A stretch of DNA of 64,000 bases from Promicromonospora sp042731755 (GTDB lineage: Bacteria; Actinomycetota; Actinomycetes; Actinomycetales; Cellulomonadaceae), in contig NZ_JBHWLR010000021.1 of assembly GCF_042731755.1 (NCBI RefSeq), forward strand, positions 9,962-73,961. Direction: 5' to 3'. Every line of letters starts with the position of its first letter. Within the stretch, counting starts at the first letter, position 1. Shown one piece after another: positions 42,302-50,906 of the stretch. The translations under genes and the position numbers were made by a program. The notes beneath the pieces were generated by a model. It had not been told where the DNA came from, searched no databases, and worked only from the letters and a program-made list of their open reading frames with translations.

Positions 42302-43372
42302 GTGCTTCCGGCCAGTATCCCCAGCCCTGACCCGGTGTGGTCCCAGTTCAGCCTGGGCCCCCTCACCATCCACACCTACGCCCTGTGTCTCCTGGCGGGC
42401 ATCGTCGCCGCCGCGTGGATCACGGACCGGCGGCTCCGTGCGCGCGGAGCCGCCCCCGGGCTCGCCGTCGACGTCGCGATGTGGGCGGTGCCGATCGGCA
42501 TCGTCGGCGCGCGGATCTACCACGTGCTCACCCACCTCGACGACTTCACCGGTCCCGGCGTCGACGCCTGGGCGTGGGTGCGGATCTGGGAGGGCGGCAA
42601 CGCGCTGTTCGGCTCGCTGCTCGGCGGCGCGGTCGGCGTCCTGATCGCGTGCCGCATCTCCGGCCTGCGCTTCTGGTCGTTCGCCGACGCCCTCGCGCCC
42701 GGCCTGCTGGTGGCCCAGGCGATCGGCCGGCTCGGCAACTACGTGAACCAGGAGCTGTTCGGCCTGCCGACCACGCTGCCCTGGGGCCTGGAGATCCGCT
42801 CCGACGCGCCGATGTTCCCCTCCGGCACGCCCGAGGGGACGCTGTTCCACCCGTTGTTCCTGTACGAGATGATCTGGAACCTCATCGGGGTGGCGGTGCT
42901 CCTGTTCATCGAGCGGCGCGTGGTGCGCCGGAACGACGCCCTCGCGGCCGACGGCGGCACCCCCGGGGCCGGCCTGCGCTGGGGCCGCATGTTCGGCCTC
43001 TACCTCATCTGGTACGGCCTGGGCCGGAGCTGGCTCGAGTCCATCCGGATCGACCCCACGAGCGACGCGCCCCTGGGGGTCCCCGCGAACATCTGGACGG
43101 CGGGCATCGCGGTGCTGCTGGGCATCGGCATCATCGTGGTGCAGGGCCGCCGCCACCCGGAGCCCGAGCTGTCGGTCTACGTGCCGGGCCGCGAGCCCGT
43201 GGACGAGGACGCCGAGGCGGGCGAGGGCGAGAAGGCCGCCGGCGAGAAGGCCGCCGGCACGAAGGCTGGCGGCGAGACCGCGGACGGCGGCGTGGACACC
43301 AAGGGCGCCGACCCCAAGGCCGCGGAGACCGACGCGAACGCGAGCCCCGTGGACCCGGCCGGGAGCAAGTAG
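42302..43372 (+). CDS. lgt: Prolipoprotein diacylglyceryl transferase
   Basis: Transfers diacylglycerol from phosphatidylglycerol to the lipobox Cys of prolipoproteins, the first step in lipoprotein maturation in the membrane. The 356-residue protein has about seven membrane helices and the Lgt signature GRLGNYVNQELFGLPTTLPW. Other conserved residues are in IPIGIVGARIYHVLTH-like helix 2, HPLFLYEMIWNLIG and GLGRSWLESIRIDP. The C-terminal 80 residues are a hydrophilic tail with GEKAAGEKAAGTKAGG repeats. The GTG at 42302 follows a -10 box by 6 bases. Actinobacterial lgt usually follows trpA; here a gap precedes it. Confidence 0.95.
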   Translation: MLPASIPSPDPVWSQFSLGPLTIHTYALCLLAGIVAAAWITDRRLRARGAAPGLAVDVAMWAVPIGIVGARIYHVLTHLDDFTGPGVDAWAWVRIWEGGNALFGSLLGGAVGVLIACRISGLRFWSFADALAPGLLVAQAIGRLGNYVNQELFGLPTTLPWGLEIRSDAPMFPSGTPEGTLFHPLFLYEMIWNLIGVAVLLFIERRVVRRNDALAADGGTPGAGLRWGRMFGLYLIWYGLGRSWLESIRIDPTSDAPLGVPANIWTAGIAVLLGIGIIVVQGRRHPEPELSVYVPGREPVDEDAEAGEGEKAAGEKAAGTKAGGETADGGVDTKGADPKAAETDANASPVDPAGSK

Positions 43373-43395
43373 CCCGACGCGGGGTAAAGCCCACT

Positions 43396-43452
43396 CAGCG
43401 GGGAGGGTTACGGAGAGCGAGCACTGCTACCTCTCCGTAACCCTCCCCGCTG
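43396..43452 (+). terminator. Perfect 22-bp hairpin after lgt
   Basis: Positions 43396-43417 are exactly complementary to 43431-43452 around a 13-base loop, 23 bases after the lgt stop. No U tract follows. Confidence 0.8.
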
Positions 43453-43546
43453 CGTCGTCGTCCCCCCGGGGGTCCGGGTACTCCTGTGCGCACCCTCACA
43501 GCCGCTCAGGTTGTTCACCCGGGCATCCATTGCGGAGGATGTGGTC

Positions 43547-44803
43547 ATGCCACACTCGCTCCCCGGGGACACGCCTGCGTCCGAACACCTCCCCGTGGGA
43601 CCGCGCACCTGGTGGCCCGTCGCCGCCGTGCTGCTGGCGATCGCCTGGGGCGGCAACGAGTTCACGCCACTGCTGGTGATGTACCGCGAGCAGGGGCACC
43701 TCGGCGACGTCACGGTCGACGCGCTGCTGGCCGCCTACGTGTTCGGCATCGTCCCCGCACTGCTGCTCGGCGGGCCGCTGTCCGACCGGCACGGCCGTCG
43801 TCCGCTCCTGCTGCCCGCCGCGCCCGTGGGTGCCCTGGGCTCCCTGGTGCTCGCGCTCGACCCGACCAGCCCGGTCCTGCTCGCCGCCGGCCGCGTGCTG
43901 TGCGGCGTCGCGCTCGGGCTGGTGATGGCGGTGGGCAGCACCTGGATCACCGAGCTCAGCGCCCGCACGGGTGACCGCGCCGCCGGCCCGCGTCGGGGCT
44001 CCCTGTCGCTCACCGTCGGCTTCCTGCTCGGCGCGGGCGTCGCGGCGGCGCTCGCCCAGTTCGGTCCCTGGCCCACCCACCTGGCCTACGTCGTGCACGC
44101 CGCCGGCGCCCTGGCCGCGGGCGTGTGGCTCCTGCGCGTGCCCGAGACCAACCCCGGCCTGCACCGCGACCACCGCGCGCCGCTGCGGGACGACCTGCGC
44201 ATCACCGCCGTCGGGCACCGCCGCTTCCTGCGCGTCGTCGTGCCGCTCGCGCCCTGGGTGTTCGGCTGCGGCGGCAGCGCGTACGCGGTGCTGCCGGCCC
44301 TGCTGTCCGACCATGCCGGCGAGATCCCCATCGCGTTCGCCGGCGGGATGACGGTGCTTCCGCTCGGCTGCGGCATCGGCATGCAGGCCGTGGCCCGGCG
44401 GATCGACACCCCGGCGTCGGCCCGCGCGACGATCGTCGCGCTGAGCATCGTCGCCGTCGGGATGGCGCTCGCGGCGTGGGCGGCGATCTCGCCCTCGCTG
44501 CCGCTCGGCGTGCTCGCGGCCGTGGTGCTGGGCACGGGTTACGGGCTGGGCCTCGTCGCCGGGCTCAGCGAGGTAGCGCGCATCGCCGGGCCGGGCCAGC
44601 TCGCCGGCCTGACCGCCGTCTTCTACTCGCTGACCTACCTCGGTTTCTTCGCCCCGATGGTGCTCGCCTGGCTCCAGGCGACCTGGTCGTACGGCCAGAT
44701 GTTCGGCTTCGGGGCGGCCGCCGCGGCGCTGTGCCTGGTGATCGTCGCGGTCTTCTCCCGCAAGGACCTCCCGCTGGCGGGCGGCGGGCGAGGGGGCCGG
44801 TAG
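43547..44803 (+). CDS. MFS transporter
   Basis: A 418-residue major facilitator protein with about 12 hydrophobic segments. The loop 2-3 signature is LLLGGPLSDRHGRRPLLLPA, and the first helix carries LAIAWGGNEFTPLLVMYREQ, which suggests a drug/metabolite exporter-like branch. The ATG at 43547 has GGAGG at 43534-43538; an upstream in-frame ATG at 43511 has no such site. The substrate is unknown. The next gene is on the opposite strand (convergent). Confidence 0.85.
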   Translation: MPHSLPGDTPASEHLPVGPRTWWPVAAVLLAIAWGGNEFTPLLVMYREQGHLGDVTVDALLAAYVFGIVPALLLGGPLSDRHGRRPLLLPAAPVGALGSLVLALDPTSPVLLAAGRVLCGVALGLVMAVGSTWITELSARTGDRAAGPRRGSLSLTVGFLLGAGVAAALAQFGPWPTHLAYVVHAAGALAAGVWLLRVPETNPGLHRDHRAPLRDDLRITAVGHRRFLRVVVPLAPWVFGCGGSAYAVLPALLSDHAGEIPIAFAGGMTVLPLGCGIGMQAVARRIDTPASARATIVALSIVAVGMALAAWAAISPSLPLGVLAAVVLGTGYGLGLVAGLSEVARIAGPGQLAGLTAVFYSLTYLGFFAPMVLAWLQATWSYGQMFGFGAAAAALCLVIVAVFSRKDLPLAGGGRGGR

Positions 44804-44819
44804 AGCCCGGCGGGCCGGG

Positions 44820-45506
44820 TCACGGGAGCACGAGCTCGTACGTCCCGTCCTCGTCGCAGAACGCGTCGTCGGCGGTGAAGCTCAGGACGTCCCGGCCCTG
44901 GGCGTCGGTCGTGAGTGTGTAGTCGCCGTCCGCGAACGGCGTCCACCTGTTGTTGGCACCGAGCCAATGGCAGTCCGGGTCGGTGAGGAGTGACTCCGTG
45001 ATCTCCTCGTAGCGGAACGGGCCGCCCCGGTAGATGTGCCAGGAGGTGTCGTGGACAGGGGCGGTCTCCTTGACGACGATCCGCTGGTCGGCGGCGCGGT
45101 CGAGGTCGTCGAGCACGACGTAGTACGGCTCTGCGTAGAGAAGGGCCAAGATGCCGGCGATCAGGGTGCCGATGCCCGCGGCCAGGACGAGCGCACACAG
45201 GAAGAGCGCCGCCATCGCGGCGGTGAACGCCTCGTACCCGATGACGAACAGCCTGAACCCGGCCACGCTCAGGACGATGCCGCAGAGGCAGGCCAGGGCC
45301 CAGAGCCGAAAGGCCAGGGTGTGGCCCTCCGTGCCGGCCACGAGGAAGAGGTCGCTCTCCCCGGACACGGACGAGACGCCCAGAGCGGCGAGTGCGGCGA
45401 GAACGCCGACCAGGAGTGATGTCAGGGCGACCCGGACCGCCCGCCGCCGCGCGTCTGTGGCACGGGTGCCGTCATCCTGAGCAGCCTGCTCGTCCAGGTC
45501 CGTCAC
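44820..45506 (-). CDS. Hypothetical membrane protein (228 aa)
   Basis: I do not recognise this protein. It has a short acidic cytoplasmic start, then about four hydrophobic segments (about residues 27-46, 66-83, 88-105 and 107-124). A C-terminal globular part of about 100 residues contains YYVVLDDLDRAADQRIVVKE and two cysteines (DCHWLG and AFCDEDG). The GTG start (45506) overlaps no gene. Upstream lies an unusual repeat region (45536-45606) that could hold its control elements. Somewhat relaxed codon use compared with its neighbours suggests an accessory gene. Confidence 0.6.
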   Translation of the reverse strand: MTDLDEQAAQDDGTRATDARRRAVRVALTSLLVGVLAALAALGVSSVSGESDLFLVAGTEGHTLAFRLWALACLCGIVLSVAGFRLFVIGYEAFTAAMAALFLCALVLAAGIGTLIAGILALLYAEPYYVVLDDLDRAADQRIVVKETAPVHDTSWHIYRGGPFRYEEITESLLTDPDCHWLGANNRWTPFADGDYTLTTDAQGRDVLSFTADDAFCDEDGTYELVLP

Positions 45507-45535
45507 GCCAGGTAGTACAGCACAGCCGGCGGCCG

Positions 45536-45606
45536 GGTCCGGTCATGAGATCGGTCCGTTGCCCTGAGACCGGTCGGTTGATGGACCGATCTCAAGGCAC
45601 CGGACC
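45536..45606. repeat. Nested inverted and direct repeats between two minus-strand genes
   Basis: GGTCCGGT (45536-45543) pairs with ACCGGACC (45599-45606), and TGAGATCGGTCC (45546-45557) pairs with GGACCGATCTCA (45583-45594). TGAGATCGGTCCGTTG (45546-45561) is also directly repeated, with two changes, as TGAGACCGGTCGGTTG (45565-45580). The whole can fold as one long hairpin that terminates the lipoprotein gene, or serve as a multi-site operator upstream of the membrane protein gene. Confidence 0.65.
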
Positions 45607-45639
45607 GAAGTCATTTCCGGGCGCCGCGCCCGGAGCGCC

Positions 45640-46335
45640 TCAGCTCGCCGGCTGGAGGGCCTGGACCTGGAGCAGGGACTCGTCCGAGTCGGCGCACGCC
45701 GTGAGCGTGAGCTGGTCGTTCTGGACGAACAGGGAGCGCTTCTCGCCCGGCGGGTAGATCCGCAGCCCGTCGGCGGGCGTCTGCCCGCACTCGTCGCCGT
45801 AGTTCTCGGCGTTCGAGACCCGGACGACGGCGTGCGCGGACTCCCCGGGCGCGAGCGTCACCGTCTCGTGCGGGCTCGACCGGTCGAACGTGGCGGCCTC
45901 GCCGAGCTGCGTGCCGTCGTCGTCGCCCACGAAGGACACGCCCGGCCAGCCCTGCAGCCAGCACTCCTCCGGGGCCTCGTTCTTCAGCACGACCTCGAGC
46001 TCGTAGTGCCCGGCCCCGGCGCCACCCTCCACGGGGACGAGGCTGCCCGCGAGCTCCGGCGTCTGGCAGCGGCCCTCGGTGGCGCCGGTCTCGTCCGTCG
46101 AGCCGGTCCCTTCCGTCGCGGTCTCCGTCGCGGCGGGCTCCGACGTCTCGTCCGACGCCTCGTCCGACGGCGACCCCGCGGACGCGGACGGCGTCGAACC
46201 GGTCGACGAGGCGGACGACGACGGTGTGCCGGACGCGGCGTCGTCCGCGGAGCTCGCCGAGCATCCCGCGGTGACGAGCAGCGCGGCGACCCCCGCGGCG
46301 CCGAACATCGTCCTGATGATCCTGTGCTTGGTCAT
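45640..46335 (-). CDS. Lipoprotein with DUF4232-like domain
   Basis: A 231-residue secreted lipoprotein: MTKHRIIRTMFGAAG, a hydrophobic stretch and the lipobox VTAGC (Cys at about residue 25). A Ser/Thr/Glu-rich linker of about 65 residues follows, then a domain with four conserved cysteines: GRCQTPEL, EECWLQGWPGVSFVGD, YGDECGQTPA and LTACADSDE. This pattern fits the DUF4232 family of unknown function. The ATG at 46335 has GGGGAAG upstream; the frame stays open further but without signal-peptide features. It is divergent from the GH43-like gene. Confidence 0.75.
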   Translation of the reverse strand: MTKHRIIRTMFGAAGVAALLVTAGCSASSADDAASGTPSSSASSTGSTPSASAGSPSDEASDETSEPAATETATEGTGSTDETGATEGRCQTPELAGSLVPVEGGAGAGHYELEVVLKNEAPEECWLQGWPGVSFVGDDDGTQLGEAATFDRSSPHETVTLAPGESAHAVVRVSNAENYGDECGQTPADGLRIYPPGEKRSLFVQNDQLTLTACADSDESLLQVQALQPAS

Positions 46336-46429
46336 GCAAACTTCCCCTCGGGCAGATCCAGCCAACCGGCGGCCGCGTCCACACCATGCGGCCGCATCGA
46401 TCGTTGCAGAGGTTCGATCATCTCGCCGG

Positions 46430-46444
46430 GTTGCTCTGAGCAAC
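46430..46444. promoter_or_regulatory. 15-bp palindrome in a divergent promoter region
   Basis: GTTGCTCTGAGCAAC is a perfect 7-1-7 palindrome between the divergent lipoprotein and GH43-like genes. It is a plausible binding site for a dimeric repressor (LacI or GntR type) of the sugar gene. No regulator gene lies beside it. Confidence 0.5.
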
Positions 46445-46591
46445 AATATTCACCCCGGCGCGGCGCGACACCGTGACCAGGTCGGGACGTCGTGGACACC
46501 TCGGCGAGGTCCCGGACATCTTTCCTAGCCTGGTGCGCTGACGGCGGGTCCGCGTGGGACCCACGTGCCGAGCGAGAGGGCAGGACAGACG

Positions 46592-47506
46592 ATGGCGACG
46601 AACCCTGTGTACGGCTCCAACTTTCCCGATCCCGCGGTCCTGGAGGTCGACGGGACCTACTGGGCGTACGCGACGAGGAACCGGGTCGAGACGTTTCCGG
46701 TGCTGCGGTCCACGGACCTGGTGCACTGGGAGCTGGTCGGTGACGGCATGCCGCAGCAGGCGTCGTGGGTCGCTCCGGGCCGGGACTGGGCGCCCGAGGT
46801 CGCGGTCGTGGGGGAGCGGTACGTCGCGTACTACACGGCGCACGACAAGGTTACCGACGTGCAGGCCGTGGGGGTGGCCGTGGCCGACGAGCCGTACGGC
46901 CCGTTCCGGGACGACGCCGACCGGCCGCTGCTCTGCCAGGACACCGAGGGCGGGTCGATCGACGCCTCCCCGTTCACCGACGCCGACGGCTCGCGCTGGC
47001 TGCTGTGGAAGAACGACGGCAACCACGTGGGCGTGGACACGTGGATCTACGTGCAGCGGCTGTCCGACGACGGGCTGCGCCTGCAGGGCGAGCCGAGCCG
47101 CATCCTGAAGCAGGACCAGGAGTGGGAGGGCACGCTCGTGGAGGGCCCGTACGTCTGGCCGCACGGCGGCCGGTACTACCTGTTCTACTCGGGCAACGCG
47201 TTCGACTCGGACCGGTACGGCGTGGGCTACGCCGTAGCGGACCGGGCCACCGGCCCGTACACGAAGCCCCAGGACGGCCCGATCATGGTGTCGAACGAGG
47301 TGGCGGCCGGGCCGGGGCACGGCATGGTCGTCGAGCGCGACGGGCGCACCTGGTACGTGCACCACGCCTGGCCGCCCGGCGCGGTGAACGCGCCCGAGCC
47401 GGGCCGCCAGATGTGGCTCACGGAGCTGGTCTTCGAGCCGGCGCCGGACGGCGGCCCGGACGTGCCGAGGTTCCTCGGCCCGCGCACGGAGCTGGACCTG
47501 GCCTGA
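46592..47506 (+). CDS. Glycoside hydrolase family 43-like protein
   Basis: A 304-residue five-bladed beta-propeller of the GH43 type, a family of arabinofuranosidases and xylosidases. Candidate catalytic residues are the base Asp in GSNFPDPAVLEVDGTYWAYA, the pKa-modulating Asp in GSIDASPFTDADGSRWLLWK and the acid Glu in LVEGPYVWPHGGRYYLFYSG. There is no signal peptide, so it acts in the cytoplasm on imported oligosaccharides. The ATG at 46592 follows GGGCAGGA. A -10 candidate, TAGCCT, lies near 46526. The gene converges on jetC with a shared hairpin. Confidence 0.87.
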   Translation: MATNPVYGSNFPDPAVLEVDGTYWAYATRNRVETFPVLRSTDLVHWELVGDGMPQQASWVAPGRDWAPEVAVVGERYVAYYTAHDKVTDVQAVGVAVADEPYGPFRDDADRPLLCQDTEGGSIDASPFTDADGSRWLLWKNDGNHVGVDTWIYVQRLSDDGLRLQGEPSRILKQDQEWEGTLVEGPYVWPHGGRYYLFYSGNAFDSDRYGVGYAVADRATGPYTKPQDGPIMVSNEVAAGPGHGMVVERDGRTWYVHHAWPPGAVNAPEPGRQMWLTELVFEPAPDGGPDVPRFLGPRTELDLA

Positions 47507-47513
47507 CCCGGCC

Positions 47514-47546
47514 GGCGGCTCGTCCGGTCGCCCCGGACGAGCCGCC
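47514..47546. terminator. Bidirectional terminator between the GH43-like gene and jetC
   Basis: A perfect 14-bp stem (47514-47527 with 47533-47546) with a 5-base loop lies between convergent stops at 47506 and 47550. Confidence 0.8.
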
Positions 47547-47549
47547 CCG

Positions 47550-50500
47550 TCAGCCCGGCGCCTCGTCCGGCAGCCCCACCGTGAGCTGCGTGAACGACTT
47601 GCCGCTGGTGTCCTTGAGCACGATGTACCCGGCGTCCACGTGCGGCTCGATGCCGCTGTGCTTGTCGTTCGGGGCGCCGATGATGAGCTGGAAGCCGAGC
47701 CCGCGCCAGGCGTTGATCGCCCGCCCCGTGAAGTGGGCGTCGGCCTTGATGAGGGCTTCGTCGAGGAAGACCGGGGCGTAGCGCGGCCGCTCCGCGCCGG
47801 CGTCGCCGAGCTGGTAGCGCAGGGCCGCGCCCACGATGAACGCGACGAGCTCCTGGGACTCGCCGCCGGACTTCTCGCCGATGTGGTCGTAGACCGCGAC
47901 GTGCGCGCCGTCCTTGGTGAGCTTCTCGGCGCTGATCCGGACGTGGTTGCGCACGTCGATCAGGTCGTGGAACTCCGGGGCGGTGCGGCGCACGCGGTCG
48001 ACCACCTTGGCCATCCGGGTGTAGGCCCGCTGGCGGTCGGTGTCGCTGACGGCGCTCGCGATCGCCTCGCGCACCGCCCGCAGGTCGGCGCGGAACCGGG
48101 AGCGCACCGGGGAGGCGGTGTCGCGCAGCTCGATGTGCAGCTTGTGGTGCTCGTCGGAGAAGTCCAGGCCGTCGAGGATCCGGTTGACCGGGTCGATGCG
48201 GTCGCGGATCTCGCGCACGGCCGTCGAGATGTCGCTGTCGAGCTTGGTAAGGTCCGCGCCCGAGAGCCGGAGCAGGCTGTCGCGCCACTCCGCCTCCAGC
48301 TCGTGCAGCCCGTTCTTCTCCAGGTCCGTCAGGAACCGCTCGTAGTCGTCGTACGACGTGTCCGGGTCGACGCCGAGGTTCGGGTTAGGCCACCGCTCCT
48401 TGAACGTCTCGAAGATGTCGTGCAGGGCCGCGCGGCCCCGGCCGACGGCGGCCTGCGCCTCGCCCTGGTCGTCGCGGACCCGCGCCGTGGCGCGGTCCAG
48501 CGCGGCGTCGAAGCGCTCGACGGCCTGGGCGGGGGAGCCGTCGGCGTCCTGCTCGCCCGCGAACAGCCCCTGGAGGTAGTCGCGGTGCGCGGCGGCGACC
48601 CGGGTCCCGTCGGTCTCGGCTGTGTCGAGCGTGCGCTGCGCGGTGTCGACGGCGTCCGCCGTCCGCTCCCACGCCGCCTCCAGCTCGGCGGCCCGGCTCT
48701 TGGCGACGCCGCTCTCCTCGGTGAGCCGGGTGACCCGCTCCTCCAGGGCGCCGAGCTCCTTGCGCAGCCGCCCGATCTCCGGGTTGTCCGACGTGACCTC
48801 CTCGACGATCGCGGTCCAGCGGGCCAGCTCGGTCCGCAGGGCGTCGAGGTCGACCTGCTCCCACGTCAGGTCGGCGATCTTCTCGTAGGCGCCGCGCTGC
48901 CTCTCGAACGAGTCGAGCCCGGCCGTCGCGGCCTCCAGCGCTCCGACGGCGGCGGCGTGCGCCGCCTCCGCCTCGGCGACGGCACCCTCCAGCTCCTTCA
49001 GGCGGCGGGCGTTGGAGAACCCGAGCACGTTGGTCACGCCCTGGCCGCCGTGGGCGCCGCGCCCGCCGTCGGACGTCTGGCCCGTGAGCGTCACCGCCTT
49101 GCGGTGCAGGGCGAACTGCGCAGGCGAGTCGATGCAGACGTAGGCGAAGCGGTCGGCGAGCTCCTGCCGGAGCCAGCCGGTGAACGGCGTCGGCCGGTGG
49201 TCGAGGCGCGCGGGCAGGGTGCGGTCCTGGACGGCAGCCTCGTCGCGCCGCCCGGTGGGCACGCCCCGGAACCGGATCCGGCGCGCGGTGGGCACGGAGT
49301 TGATCGCGGCGCGGAACGCCTTGACGTGGGCGACGTCGATCAGCATCTCGGTGGCGAAGCCGCCCAGCGCCAGGTTGAACGCCTGGCGCCACGGCTCGAA
49401 CTCGGTGCGCACCTCGATCAGCTCGCCCACGAACGGCAGCTCGTCCGGGGACAGGCCCGCGGCCTCGGCGAGGGCGGCGCGGGCCCGGTGCAGGTCGGAG
49501 GGGATGTTGTCCTTGCGGGCGCTGACGGTCCGCAGCTCGGACCGCAGTGCCTCCAGCTCCTTCGCCGCGGCCTGCTCGGCGAGGGTCGCCTCGGTGAAGC
49601 GCCCCCGCGCGGCGGCCCGCGCGTCGGCGTCGTTCAGCGCGCGGTGTGCCTGCTCGACGACGGCGTCGAACTCCGCGGCGCTCGACACCTCGGCCCCGAC
49701 GTCGGTCAGCAGGGCGTCGAACCGGGCCCGCGCCGTGGCGACGGGCTCGATGCGGGCCGCCAGGCGGTCCACCTCGTCCTGCGCCTTCTTCAGCCGGTCG
49801 CCGCCGGCGGCGCCCAGGAGGTCCCGGGCCGCGTCCCGCTCCAGCCGGGCCGCCGAGACCCGCACGGTGAGCTCGGTCGCCTCGTCCCGGGCGCGGGCGC
49901 GCCGCCGCTGGAGATCCGCCTCCGACGCGCGCAGCAGGTCCAGCCGCCGGCCCGCGAGCCAGAGCGCGGCGGGGGCCGCCGGGTCCGCGAACTGCCCGAC
50001 GGCGTCGATCATGCGCAGCCGCTCGACCGCCTGGTCGATCGCGGCGCGGTGCTCGCGGACGGGCCCGAGCGCGCGGACCTGCTGCTGCGCGGTGACCATC
50101 CGGTCGCGCGTGGCGGACAGCTCGTCGAACTGCTGCACCGCGCCGTCGGCCGTGGCGAACGTCGACGGCTCCTCCAGCACCATCGTCTTGTACAGGGCGT
50201 CGACCGTGGTGATCTGCTGGCCGGCCTGGATGCGGCCGAGCAGGCCCACGGCCTTGTGCCCGTCGCCGCTCGCGCCGATGCCGAGCGCGGTGTGCAGCCG
50301 CGCCGTGTAGTCGCGGTCGGTCTCGAAGGAGGTCAGCCCTGTGCGGGTCACGGCCCGGCGGTCGAACCGGTGCCGGGCCGCCTCCTCCAGGCCGCTCAGG
50401 TCGAACGGGCCGTCGCAGGTGCCGCGCACCGCCGTGACGTTCTCCAGCGTCCGGGCCGACGACGGCACGTACCAGGCGCGGACGGCGGTGAACGTGGCCC

Positions 50501-50906
50501 CGCCCTGGTCGACCCACGTCATCGCGATCGCCGACCAGGTGTCCTCCTTCTCGCCGCGCAGCACCCGCACCCGCGTCTCGCCGTCGACCCGCTTCTCGTC
50601 GAGCTTGCCGCGCGCGTAGGACAGGATGTTGCGCTGCTCCTTGCCGCGCGGTTTGCCGGTCACGCCGCCGTTGGACGCCCCGTTGAACGGCGTGGTGTGC
50701 GGCATGATCAGCGCGATGTAGGAGTCCATGAGCGTGGACTTGCCCGATCCGGAGCCGCCGCTGAACAGCGTGGCCCCCGGGGAGAACCGCACGTGGTGGT
50801 GGCCGTGGTAGCCGCCCCAGTTGACGAGCTGCAGGGTCTGCGCGGTCCACTGCTGGCCGGTCGACGTGGCCGGGACCAGGCCCCAGAGCGTCTCGATCAT
50901 GCTCAC
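47550..50906 (-). CDS. jetC: JetC: SMC/MukB-like ATPase of a Wadjet-type plasmid defence system
   Basis: The GTG at 50906 overlaps the jetB stop (GTGA), has AAGGAG upstream and gives 1118 residues; Met at 50900 is an alternative. The N-terminal head has Walker A LFSGGSGSGKSTLMDSYIAL (about residues 48-65), preceded by LVNWGGYHGHHHVRFSPGAT. Long coiled coils (about 270-480 and 640-850) flank a hinge-like region. The C-terminal head has the ABC signature EKSGGESQELVAFIVGAALR and Walker B RYAPVFLDEALIKADAHFTG. In Wadjet systems JetABC forms a condensin-like motor that extrudes small circular DNA, which JetD cleaves. All ATPase motifs appear intact. No jetD follows. Confidence 0.9.
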   Translation of the reverse strand: MSMIETLWGLVPATSTGQQWTAQTLQLVNWGGYHGHHHVRFSPGATLFSGGSGSGKSTLMDSYIALIMPHTTPFNGASNGGVTGKPRGKEQRNILSYARGKLDEKRVDGETRVRVLRGEKEDTWSAIAMTWVDQGGATFTAVRAWYVPSSARTLENVTAVRGTCDGPFDLSGLEEAARHRFDRRAVTRTGLTSFETDRDYTARLHTALGIGASGDGHKAVGLLGRIQAGQQITTVDALYKTMVLEEPSTFATADGAVQQFDELSATRDRMVTAQQQVRALGPVREHRAAIDQAVERLRMIDAVGQFADPAAPAALWLAGRRLDLLRASEADLQRRRARARDEATELTVRVSAARLERDAARDLLGAAGGDRLKKAQDEVDRLAARIEPVATARARFDALLTDVGAEVSSAAEFDAVVEQAHRALNDADARAAARGRFTEATLAEQAAAKELEALRSELRTVSARKDNIPSDLHRARAALAEAAGLSPDELPFVGELIEVRTEFEPWRQAFNLALGGFATEMLIDVAHVKAFRAAINSVPTARRIRFRGVPTGRRDEAAVQDRTLPARLDHRPTPFTGWLRQELADRFAYVCIDSPAQFALHRKAVTLTGQTSDGGRGAHGGQGVTNVLGFSNARRLKELEGAVAEAEAAHAAAVGALEAATAGLDSFERQRGAYEKIADLTWEQVDLDALRTELARWTAIVEEVTSDNPEIGRLRKELGALEERVTRLTEESGVAKSRAAELEAAWERTADAVDTAQRTLDTAETDGTRVAAAHRDYLQGLFAGEQDADGSPAQAVERFDAALDRATARVRDDQGEAQAAVGRGRAALHDIFETFKERWPNPNLGVDPDTSYDDYERFLTDLEKNGLHELEAEWRDSLLRLSGADLTKLDSDISTAVREIRDRIDPVNRILDGLDFSDEHHKLHIELRDTASPVRSRFRADLRAVREAIASAVSDTDRQRAYTRMAKVVDRVRRTAPEFHDLIDVRNHVRISAEKLTKDGAHVAVYDHIGEKSGGESQELVAFIVGAALRYQLGDAGAERPRYAPVFLDEALIKADAHFTGRAINAWRGLGFQLIIGAPNDKHSGIEPHVDAGYIVLKDTSGKSFTQLTVGLPDEAPG

